Source: Bacteroidota bacterium
GTDB lineage: Bacteria; Bacteroidota; Bacteroidia; UKL13-3
DNA length: 5,096 bases
Direction of reading: 5' to 3'
NCBI GenBank assembly: GCA_018883485.1
Contig: VEQB01000187.1
Location: 1-5,096, forward strand
A model generated the notes under the pieces. That model was not told the origin of the DNA. It made no database searches and saw only the letters and a list, made by a program, of their open reading frames with translations. Positions 1-5,096 of the stretch are shown in pieces. The stretch's first letter is position 1, and every line of letters begins with the position of its first letter. A program made the position numbers and the translations under genes.

Positions 1-2285
1 GTAATAGTTAAGGGCTTTGCATCTAACCATTGATAGCCGTTTTGTTCCTCTAAGATTTGTTGCAAAATAAAAGCACTTGCTCCTCCAGGTACGTCTTCAT
101 CTATAATCACCAATTTATTAGTTTTCTGTAAAGATGCTACAATCGAATGATGAATATCAAAAGGTAATAAAGTTTGTGGGTCTATTAAATCTGCTGTAAT
201 GCCAACTTCTTTTAACATTTGTAAGGCATCCTGTGCAATTCTTAAGGTAGAACCATATGAAACAATGGTTAAATCGTTTCCAGTTTCAAGCAATTCTGGT
301 ATACCCAAAGGAACTGTGTATGAACCAATATTATCAGGCAGTCTTTCTTTGAGTCTGTAACCATTTAAACATTCAATCATCAAAGCAGGTTCATCACTCT
401 TCATTAATGTTTCGTATAGTCCAGCAGCTTGCACCATATTCCTTGGTGTTAAAATATGCATTCCTCTTAGCGAGTTAAGAATCATGCCAATAGGCGAACC
501 AGAATGCCAAATGCCTTCTAATCTATGTCCACGGGTACGCACAATTAGGGGTGCTTTTTGTCCGCCTTTGGTTCTATATTGCAGAGTAGCAACATCATCG
601 CTTAAAGGTTGTAAGCCATACAATAAATAGTCGAGATATTGTATTTCTGCAATGGGTCTTAAACCTCTCATAGCTGCACCTATCCCTTGGCCAATAATGG
701 TTAATTCTCTAATACCAGTATCAAATACGCGGCCTTCTCCATGCTTTTCTTGCAAGCCCGCAAATCCTTGGTTAACATCTCCAATTTTACCCACATCTTC
801 ACCAAAGGCAAATACACGAGGGTCGTTGCTTAAGAGCTGGTCGAAGTAAGCTACTAGCACTTCTCTTCCATCTACAACTTTGCTGTTTTCTGAATATGTT
901 GGGGCTATAGGTTCAACACGTAATGCATTTTGTGCCGACTCACTAAACAAGTAAGAATTATAGCGTTCTGCATTAATTTGCGCAAACTGTTGTTGCCAAT
1001 TTAGTAAAGCTTGCCTTGCCTCTGATGGCTCAGCACTAGTTAGCCTTAACGCTTTATGTATTGCCGCAGCTATTTCTTTTCTAATAGGTTCAGCAGTATT
1101 TTCAAGTTGTTGGGCAAGGGCATTAATTTCATCTGCTTTAGGGCTTTGCGCAGCAAGATTTCTGAGTAAGTTAGCAGCCTCTGCCACATCAGCTTTAATA
1201 GGATTTAGGTAGCTTTCCCAGGCGTTTTTCTTAGAAACATTTACTTGAATTTTAGCCTCATTTTCTAAGGTATCCAACTCTTCAGTGGTGGCTACATTAT
1301 TTTGTATTATCCATTCTCTAAAACGTTTAATACAATCATTTTCGGCTTCCCAAGCAAGGCGTTCCTTGCTTTTGTATCGTTCGTGTGAGCCAGAGGTAGA
1401 ATGGCCTTGAGGTTGGGTTAATTCTGTAACATGTATAAGGCAAGGAATATGTTGTTCGCGTGCAATTTTACCAGCCTCTTCGTAGGTTTTGCATAAGGCG
1501 GCATAATCCCAACCTTTTACTACAAATATTTGATAACCTTCTCCTTTTTCATCGCGTTGAAAGCCTTTTAAAATTTCTGAAATGCTCTCTTTTGTAGTTT
1601 GGTATTTGGCATGCACGGAGATGCCATAAGAGTCATCCCAAACGGAAACCACCATGGGTACTTGCAACACACCGCCTGCATTAATGGCTTCAAAGAAATG
1701 GCCCTCGCTGCTACTGGCATTTCCAATGGTTCCCCAAGCTACTTCATTTCCATTTTCCGAGAAATTATTTTGGTTCAATAAGGAAGCGTGTTGTCTGTAG
1801 TATTTAGAAGCGTGTGCAAGGCCTACTAATCTTAGCATTTGGCCTGCAGTAGGCGAAATATCTGAGGAAGAATTTTTACTATCTTTTAAGTTTTTCCAAT
1901 TTCCAGCCTCATCTAAAGTGCGTGTGCCATAGTGTCCGTTCATCATGCGGCCAGCGCTGGAAGGCTCTGCAGCCACATCGGTTTGTGCGTAAAGTTGGGC
2001 AAAAAATTCTTGTACCGACAATAAGCCCGCGGCAATCATAAAGGTCTGATCGCGGTAGTAACCACTCCTAAAATCACCATTTTTAAAAGCTTTGGCCATG
2101 GCAATTTGTGGTAATTCTTTGCCATCGCCAAAAATCCCAAACTTGGCTTTTCCTGTTAGTACTTCTTTTCTTCCTAGTAAACTAGCTTGTCTGCTCTGAA
2201 AAGCTATACGATAATCTTCTAGTACAACTACTTTATATTTTTCTCCTGCCACGGCCATAGGTCCATCACTCATATGCACATCCAT
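1..2285 (-). CDS. Fused alpha/beta 2-oxoacid dehydrogenase E1 component (C-terminus cut by window edge)
   Basis: Thiamine-diphosphate (ThDP)-dependent E1 of a 2-oxoacid dehydrogenase complex, which decarboxylates a 2-oxoacid and passes the acyl group to lipoyl-E2 in the cytoplasm. My reverse-strand translation gives 761 open codons with no stop. The alpha-like part (about 1-330) has YRDQ at 77-80, a ThDP/metal motif at 188-220 (GNA, 26 residues, DD, then Y220) and GHSTS at 294-298, matching the phosphorylation-loop region of branched-chain E1 alpha. A probably helical, Ala/Glu-rich linker (about 335-465) follows. The beta-like part starts near 470, with GEDVG at 495-499, an IRE whose Glu527 fits the ThDP-activating glutamate, GLRPIAEIQYLD at 541-552, and H594 where E1 beta has HSQS. 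A transketolase C-terminal domain follows, probably lacking a few tens of residues. TAA sits directly before the ATG at 2285, so that is the longest start; the ATG at 2273 is an alternative. No E2 or E3 gene is in view, so the substrate (branched-chain oxoacid or pyruvate) is unresolved. Confidence 0.93.
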   Translation of the reverse strand, partial: MDVHMSDGPMAVAGEKYKVVVLEDYRIAFQSRQASLLGRKEVLTGKAKFGIFGDGKELPQIAMAKAFKNGDFRSGYYRDQTFMIAAGLLSVQEFFAQLYAQTDVAAEPSSAGRMMNGHYGTRTLDEAGNWKNLKDSKNSSSDISPTAGQMLRLVGLAHASKYYRQHASLLNQNNFSENGNEVAWGTIGNASSSEGHFFEAINAGGVLQVPMVVSVWDDSYGISVHAKYQTTKESISEILKGFQRDEKGEGYQIFVVKGWDYAALCKTYEEAGKIAREQHIPCLIHVTELTQPQGHSTSGSHERYKSKERLAWEAENDCIKRFREWIIQNNVATTEELDTLENEAKIQVNVSKKNAWESYLNPIKADVAEAANLLRNLAAQSPKADEINALAQQLENTAEPIRKEIAAAIHKALRLTSAEPSEARQALLNWQQQFAQINAERYNSYLFSESAQNALRVEPIAPTYSENSKVVDGREVLVAYFDQLLSNDPRVFAFGEDVGKIGDVNQGFAGLQEKHGEGRVFDTGIRELTIIGQGIGAAMRGLRPIAEIQYLDYLLYGLQPLSDDVATLQYRTKGGQKAPLIVRTRGHRLEGIWHSGSPIGMILNSLRGMHILTPRNMVQAAGLYETLMKSDEPALMIECLNGYRLKERLPDNIGSYTVPLGIPELLETGNDLTIVSYGSTLRIAQDALQMLKEVGITADLIDPQTLLPFDIHHSIVASLQKTNKLVIIDEDVPGGASAFILQQILEEQNGYQWLDAKPLTI

Positions 2286-2322
2286 TTAGATTTTCCAAAC
2301 CTAACTAATTTTGATAAGTCTT

Positions 2323-2330
2323 CAAAACTA
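2323..2330 (-). promoter_or_regulatory. Candidate -7 element for the E1 gene
   Basis: On the minus strand this reads TAGTTTTG, an exact fit to the Bacteroidota -7 consensus TAnnTTTG. It lies 37 bases upstream of the ATG at 2285, which would leave a leader of about 30 nt. No TTTG is seen at the usual -33 distance, so the assignment rests on one short motif in AT-rich DNA. Confidence 0.4.
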
Positions 2331-2369
2331 CCTTTATAAAGAGTTTAACTATTTTTTAAGGTTAATTTG

Positions 2370-2400
2370 TTTGTTAAGTTTCTAGTTAATATTAATTTTG
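2370..2400 (+). promoter_or_regulatory. Bacteroidota-type promoter of the first DUF1573 gene
   Basis: A TTTG at 2370-2373 (another at 2366-2369) and TAATTTTG at 2393-2400 are separated by 19 bases. This matches the Bacteroidota sigma pattern of a -33 TTTG and a -7 TAnnTTTG. Transcription would start near 2405-2408, giving a leader of about 35 nt before the ATG at 2441. That leader is A-rich with no clear Shine-Dalgarno sequence, as is common in this phylum. Confidence 0.65.
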
Positions 2401-2421
2401 GAACGGATATTGATAACTAGA
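2381..2421. repeat. 8-bp inverted repeat flanking the -7 element (operator candidate)
   Basis: TCTAGTTA at 2381-2388 is the exact reverse complement of TAACTAGA at 2414-2421, with a 25-base spacer. The spacer contains the proposed -7 box at 2393-2400 and the expected transcription start. A shorter palindrome, TTAATATTAA at 2386-2395, overlaps the left arm and the -7 box. The position would suit a repressor or dimeric regulator, but arms this short in AT-rich DNA may arise by chance. No regulator gene is nearby. Confidence 0.35.
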
Positions 2422-2440
2422 GATAGAAATATAAACACAA

Positions 2441-2857
2441 ATGAAAAAATTAATTTTATCAGCAATCATCGCTTTAGGTGGTGTTTTTGCAACAACCGCT
2501 CAAGCACAAGAAGTGGCACCTGCTAACGATAAGGCGCCAGAAATTAAATTCACCAAAGAAACACATGATTTCGGGTCAATTCCTCAAGGAACTCCTGCCA
2601 CTTATGAGTTCACTTTTAAGAACACAGGTAAAACCAACCTAATTATTACAAATGCTTCTGCAAGTTGCGGTTGCACCACACCAGAGTGGTCTAAAGAGCC
2701 TATTAAGCCAGGTAAAACAGGTTATGTAAAAGCTACTTACAATGCAGCAGCTTCTGGCCCTTTCACCAAAAGTGTAACTGTAAATAGCAATGCTAAAAAT
2801 TCTCAAGTTATACTTTACTTAAAGGGTGATGTTAAGCCTGCAGACCAACCTAAATAA
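2441..2857 (+). CDS. Exported DUF1573 domain protein, first of a tandem pair
   Basis: A 138-residue protein of the DUF1573 family (function unknown; predicted beta-sandwich, Ig/ASH-like fold), common in Bacteroidota. Residues 1-22 form a Sec signal peptide: Lys2-Lys3, a hydrophobic core, and an AQA cleavage site before Gln23. No Cys follows the cleavage site, so it is not a typical lipoprotein; the product is probably periplasmic or secreted. The mature domain has the family hallmarks: THDFGSIPQG at 41-50, YEFTFKNTGK at 55-64, the CGCT motif with Cys76 and Cys78, PEW at 81-83, EPIKPG at 86-91, and SNA at 116-118. The two cysteines could form a disulfide or bind metal or a thiol partner; this is inference. 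The ATG at 2441 fits the signal peptide and the upstream promoter. A strong terminator follows 15 bases after the stop. The paralogue downstream is about half identical over the domain by eye. Confidence 0.92.
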   Translation: MKKLILSAIIALGGVFATTAQAQEVAPANDKAPEIKFTKETHDFGSIPQGTPATYEFTFKNTGKTNLIITNASASCGCTTPEWSKEPIKPGKTGYVKATYNAAASGPFTKSVTVNSNAKNSQVILYLKGDVKPADQPK

Positions 2858-2872
2858 TTTATTTTAATATGT

Positions 2873-2909
2873 AAAAGCCTACATAAGTTAATTGTGTAGG
2901 CTTTTTTTT
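2873..2909 (+). terminator. Strong intrinsic terminator between the tandem DUF1573 genes
   Basis: AAAAGCCTACA (2873-2883) pairs perfectly with TGTAGGCTTTT (2895-2905) around an 11-base loop, and the T tract runs for eight bases (2902-2909). It starts 15 bases after the stop of the first DUF1573 gene and ends only 12 bases before the preferred ATG (2922) of the second. It should end most transcripts of the first gene, so the second gene needs read-through or its own promoter. Confidence 0.85.
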
Positions 2910-2916
2910 ATGTTTG
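2909..2916 (+). promoter_or_regulatory. Possible -7 element giving a near-leaderless second DUF1573 transcript
   Basis: TATGTTTG is an exact match to TAnnTTTG and begins on the last T of the terminator tract. With the usual 5-8 base distance to the start site, transcription would begin at or near the ATG at 2922, making a leaderless or nearly leaderless mRNA. No good TTTG lies at the -33 distance; the nearest is ATTG at 2891-2894, only 14 bases away. The call rests on the -7 motif and on the need for a promoter after the terminator. Confidence 0.3.
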
Positions 2917-2921
2917 AACCC

Positions 2922-3359
2922 ATGAAGAAAGCATTATTATTTGTCATTGTTTCTCTTTTTAGTTTAGGTTTAAACGCCCAAAACAAAACAGAAGAGAAGG
3001 CTCAAATTACCTTTGAAAAAACTACCCATGATTTTGGGAAAGTTTATGATGGCAAGGCGGTTTCATACGAATTTATATTTACCAATAGCGGCAAAATACC
3101 ATTAATTCTGAGCAATGTACAACCCGCTTGTGGTTGCACCGTTCCAGAATGGCCAAGAGAGCCAATTATGCCCGGACAAAAATCTAAGATTAAAGCCATT
3201 TACACTGCGGGTACTTTCCGTGGGGCTTTTAATAAAAGTATTTCGGTGGTTTCTAACGCTGATGCTTCGCCTATACAATTAATCATTAAAGGACTTGCCG
3301 AAGATACCCCTAAACAACCTCAATCTCCGGTTCGCCTTGAGCAGAGCGGAGGTTTTTGA
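2922..3359 (+). CDS. Exported DUF1573 domain protein, second of a tandem pair
   Basis: A 145-residue paralogue of the upstream gene, function unknown. Residues 1-19 are a Sec signal peptide (MKK, hydrophobic stretch, LNA before Gln20). Family motifs are THDFGKVYDG at 35-44, YEFIFTNSGK at 49-58, CGCT with Cys70 and Cys72, PEW at 75-77, EPIMPG at 80-85, and SNA at 111-113. By eye about 47 of 99 aligned domain residues match the first protein, so the duplication is old. The C-terminal tail (about 126-145) is Pro/Gln/Ser-rich and differs from the first protein's short tail. The frame is open further upstream, with an in-frame ATG at 2910 and TTG at 2892. Those starts lie against or inside the terminator and would put extra residues, one of them acidic, before the signal peptide, so 2922 is preferred. 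The gene converges on lolA with five bases between stop codons. Confidence 0.9.
   Translation: MKKALLFVIVSLFSLGLNAQNKTEEKAQITFEKTTHDFGKVYDGKAVSYEFIFTNSGKIPLILSNVQPACGCTVPEWPREPIMPGQKSKIKAIYTAGTFRGAFNKSISVVSNADASPIQLIIKGLAEDTPKQPQSPVRLEQSGGF
3316..3357. terminator. Possible bidirectional terminator between the second DUF1573 gene and lolA
   Basis: AACCTC (3316-3321) can pair with GAGGTT (3349-3354), followed by a T5 run (3353-3357) on the plus strand. Read on the minus strand, the same arms are followed by TTGTTT, shortly after the lolA stop. An alternative stem, CTCCG (3325-3329) with CGGAG (3347-3351), and an inner GG-TTCG-CC loop compete with it. The hairpin lies wholly within the last codons of the second DUF1573 gene. 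The stem is short, so this is a weak call. Confidence 0.35.
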
Positions 3360-3364
3360 AACTT

Positions 3365-4012
3365 TTAGCGTAAGTCTACTATTTCTATTCCAGGAAATTT
3401 CTTAGGGTCAAATAAAAATTGGTTATCCTCGAATTTTAAATTAGGTACTTGGTTGGTTACCAAATAGGTGTGCACCGTTCCAGATTTATCAAATACTTGC
3501 GAGCTAATAATGGTTTGATTGGTTTTATCTACAATAACTTTAATTTTAAAGAACTTCTTCTTTTTATCTTTCGGTGTTAGTTCAAGGGTTACAATTTCTT
3601 TACCATTTTCCTTTTTGGTTTCAAGCGTTTTGTATAAAAAGCCTTTGCCATACATGGTAAAAATATCATCTATTCTAATGGCGCCAGTCTTTGGTGAGTA
3701 ATTGTCTATTTGCACTTCATTTACCTCACGGCTGTAAGTCCAAATGGTTTTATTGTCGCAAATAATAAGTTGGTTGGCAATATCTAATCTAAATTTATTG
3801 CCTTTAACTAAGAGGTTTCCCCTTTGTTTTTCCTGACTTTTTTGTTGTTTGTTTTCGATCGTATATACAAAATCCGCTTTAATGGATTTAAAGGCTTTGT
3901 ACCTTTTGCTAATGCGGTCCATTAATTTTTCAGCTTCGTTTTGTTTTTCGGCTTGGGCTCCTGCACTAAAGATAGTGAGTAATAATATTGAGAGCAGTGT
4001 TAGTTTTTTCAC
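3365..4012 (-). CDS. lolA: LolA-like outer-membrane lipoprotein carrier protein
   Basis: A 215-residue periplasmic protein of the LolA family, which takes lipoproteins released from the inner membrane by the LolCDE transporter and carries them to the outer membrane. Residues 1-21 are a signal peptide (Lys2-Lys3, long hydrophobic core, AQA before Glu22). The mature part has the family pattern: an N-terminal helix with the KSIKADFVYTIE strand at 42-53, GNLLVKGNKFRLD at 65-77, the core segment IICDNKTIWTY at 83-93, a Lys-rich region at 148-156, and the closing FDPKKFPGIEIVDL. Length is close to the usual figure of about 200. The start codon is GTG (4010-4012), chosen because it places MKK directly before the signal-peptide core; no upstream ATG is in frame within the 50-base gap. 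ftsK precedes it on the same strand, so the two probably form an operon. Its low-efficiency start and the upstream hairpin suggest modest expression relative to ftsK. Confidence 0.9.
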   Translation of the reverse strand: MKKLTLLSILLLTIFSAGAQAEKQNEAEKLMDRISKRYKAFKSIKADFVYTIENKQQKSQEKQRGNLLVKGNKFRLDIANQLIICDNKTIWTYSREVNEVQIDNYSPKTGAIRIDDIFTMYGKGFLYKTLETKKENGKEIVTLELTPKDKKKKFFKIKVIVDKTNQTIISSQVFDKSGTVHTYLVTNQVPNLKFEDNQFLFDPKKFPGIEIVDLR

Positions 4013-4042
4013 GTTACAAATATTAATAAATACTTTAATAAG

Positions 4043-4077
4043 AAAAACCGTGCCGAGATGAACTAAATCAGGTTTTT
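4043..4077 (-). terminator. Weak hairpin with T run at the ftsK-lolA junction
   Basis: On the minus strand AAAAACC (4077-4071), inside the last codons of ftsK, can pair with GGTTTTT (4049-4043), which ends in five Ts. The loop is 21 bases and the stem is mainly A-T, so it is a poor terminator. It may give partial termination or protect the ftsK mRNA end. No exact TAnnTTTG lies in the gap; the closest is TAATATTTG on the minus strand, which has one spacer base too many. Confidence 0.3.
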
Positions 4078-5096
4078 TAAATGTTCATCCAATTCAGCTT
4101 CTGTATGCATAAGTACTTCGCGGGCTTTACTGCCTTTAAACGGACCCACAATACCGGCTTTTTCTAGTTGGTCTATTAACCTACCTGCGCGGTTATAGCC
4201 AAGGTTAAGTCTTCTTTGTAATAAAGAGGTTGAGCCTTGTTGGTTTACTACAATAATTCTTGCCGCATCTTCAAATAATTCGTCTCTATTGCTATGGTCA
4301 AATCCTTCACTTATGCCAGAATCGTCGCCTTCTGTTTGAACCAAAGGTAATAAATAAGGTTCTCTGCCAGGTTGATTGCCTATAAATTCTGTAATTTTTT
4401 CAACTTCGGGGGTATCTACAAATGCGCACTGTAGGCGAATTAAATCGTTGCCATTGCTAAACAACATGTCGCCTTTTCCAATTAATTGATCTGCTCCATT
4501 GGCATCTAGAATAGTTCTAGAGTCAATTTTTTGCGAAACCCTAAAGGCCACACGTGCCGGGAAGTTAGCCTTAATTGTACCCGTTATTATGTTAACACTT
4601 GGCCTTTGTGTTGCCAAAATTAAGTGAATGCCTATTGCCCTTGCCAATTGAGCCAGCCTAGCAATAGGATGTTCTACCTCTTTGCCTGCGGTCATCATTA
4701 AATCGGCCAATTCATCAATTACCACTACAATATAAGGTAAAAATCTGTGGTCAATTTTATCAGTAGGTGGTAATCTTCTGCTAATAAATTTGGCATTGTA
4801 TTCTCGTAGGTTTCTTACTTGGGCGTCCTTTAATAAATCATACCTGTCGTCCATTTCCTTACACAGCGAATTTAAAGTATGCACAACCAGTTTAGTATCT
4901 GTTATAATAGCATCTTGGTCGCCCGGAATTTTAGCCAAAAAATGGCGCTCTATGGTTTTATAAATGTTGAGTTCAACTTTCTTTGGATCAACCAATACAA
5001 ACTTAATTTGTGAAGGATGTTTTTTGTAAAGCAAAGAAACTAGAATAGCATTTAAGCCTACAGATTTCCCTTGCCCAGTTGCTCCTGCCATTAGTA
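4063..5096 (-). CDS. ftsK: DNA translocase FtsK, C-terminal motor and gamma domain (N-terminus outside window)
   Basis: C-terminal part of the septal DNA pump of the FtsK/SpoIIIE family, which moves chromosome ends across the division site and activates dimer resolution at dif. The frame is open to the window edge. The Met at 5091 is an internal residue just before the Walker A motif, not a start: a Leu codon precedes it in frame, and the N-terminal membrane domain and the front of the motor are missing. Counting from that Met, Walker A GATGQGKS is 3-10, the VDPKKVEL segment is 34-41, Walker B IVVVIDEL with Asp126-Glu127 is 121-128, ATQRPSV is 160-166, and the DANGADQLIGKGDML segment is 196-210. 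Residues about 270-330 form the gamma winged helix (QRRLNLGYNRAGRLIDQLE, 292-310), which reads KOPS-type sequences. The stop is TAG at 4063-4065. It is probably co-transcribed with lolA, 50 bases downstream. Confidence 0.97.
   Translation of the reverse strand, partial: LMAGATGQGKSVGLNAILVSLLYKKHPSQIKFVLVDPKKVELNIYKTIERHFLAKIPGDQDAIITDTKLVVHTLNSLCKEMDDRYDLLKDAQVRNLREYNAKFISRRLPPTDKIDHRFLPYIVVVIDELADLMMTAGKEVEHPIARLAQLARAIGIHLILATQRPSVNIITGTIKANFPARVAFRVSQKIDSRTILDANGADQLIGKGDMLFSNGNDLIRLQCAFVDTPEVEKITEFIGNQPGREPYLLPLVQTEGDDSGISEGFDHSNRDELFEDAARIIVVNQQGSTSLLQRRLNLGYNRAGRLIDQLEKAGIVGPFKGSKAREVLMHTEAELDEHLKNLI

Noticed and set aside
652..849. Plus-strand open frame of 65 codons
   Set aside because: It lies antisense within the E1 beta domain, whose reverse-strand frame has clear family motifs. 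The plus-strand peptide looks like nothing known.
1599..1781. Plus-strand open frame of 60 codons
   Set aside because: It is antisense to the E1 cofactor motif and is a shadow of that conserved coding sequence.
2121..2129. GDG at E1 residues 53-55 as the thiamine-diphosphate motif
   Set aside because: It lies far too early in the chain and has no NN or DD partner about 26 residues later. The motif at 188-218 has the correct spacing and context.
2286..2440. A small gene or RNA in the divergent intergenic region
   Set aside because: The 155 bases are AT-rich with promoter-like elements in both directions. I see no open frame with family features and no stable RNA fold.
2892..2921. Upstream starts (TTG 2892, ATG 2910) for the second DUF1573 gene
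   Set aside because: The TTG lies within the terminator loop and the ATG directly follows the T tract. Both place extra residues before a well-formed MKK signal peptide.
3519..3701. Plus-strand open frame of 60 codons
   Set aside because: It is antisense to lolA. Its hydrophobic look comes from the complement of Lys-rich codons.
3849..4061. Plus-strand open frame of 70 codons
   Set aside because: It is antisense to the lolA signal peptide and N-terminus, with no promoter or family resemblance.
5089..5091. ATG at 5091 as the ftsK start codon
   Set aside because: It sits two residues before Walker A and follows an in-frame Leu codon. FtsK has long N-terminal membrane and motor regions, so this is an internal Met of a gene cut by the window edge.

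Overview
The window is an AT-rich piece of a Bacteroidota chromosome. The evidence is a fused alpha/beta 2-oxoacid dehydrogenase E1, two small exported DUF1573 proteins, an ftsK-lolA gene pair, TAnnTTTG-type promoter elements, and no strong Shine-Dalgarno sequences. Genus and species cannot be read from it. Coding density is high and no stretch above 300 bases lacks a gene. I see no tRNA, rRNA, CRISPR array, insertion sequence, integrase or phage gene. It is mostly conserved housekeeping DNA, and I found no clear new multi-gene system.

Layout. Positions 1-2285 (minus strand) hold most of a thiamine-diphosphate E1 in which alpha and beta chains are one polypeptide; its C-terminus runs off the left edge. 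A divergent intergenic region (2286-2440) carries promoter elements in both directions, plus an 8-bp inverted repeat flanking the plus-strand -7 box. Two tandem plus-strand genes follow (2441-2857 and 2922-3359). They encode related exported DUF1573 proteins with a shared CGCT motif, and a strong intrinsic terminator ending 12 bases before the second start codon separates them. The second gene converges on a minus-strand lolA-like gene (3365-4012, GTG start), with only five bases between stop codons. Upstream of lolA on the same strand, 50 bases away, is the C-terminal part of ftsK (4063 to beyond 5096), which carries the motor Walker motifs and the DNA-reading gamma domain.

How the genes relate. 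ftsK (chromosome segregation) and lolA (lipoprotein delivery to the outer membrane) are probably co-transcribed, with a weak hairpin at the junction that could lower lolA expression. The two DUF1573 proteins are likely periplasmic or envelope proteins of unknown function that arose by an old duplication and now appear to be separate transcription units. The E1 enzyme is metabolic and has no evident link to the others beyond sharing the divergent promoter region. Points most worth checking are the reciprocal Asp/Asn exchange in the E1 cofactor motif, the terminator joined to a possible leaderless promoter between the DUF1573 genes, and the inverted repeat around the first DUF1573 promoter.
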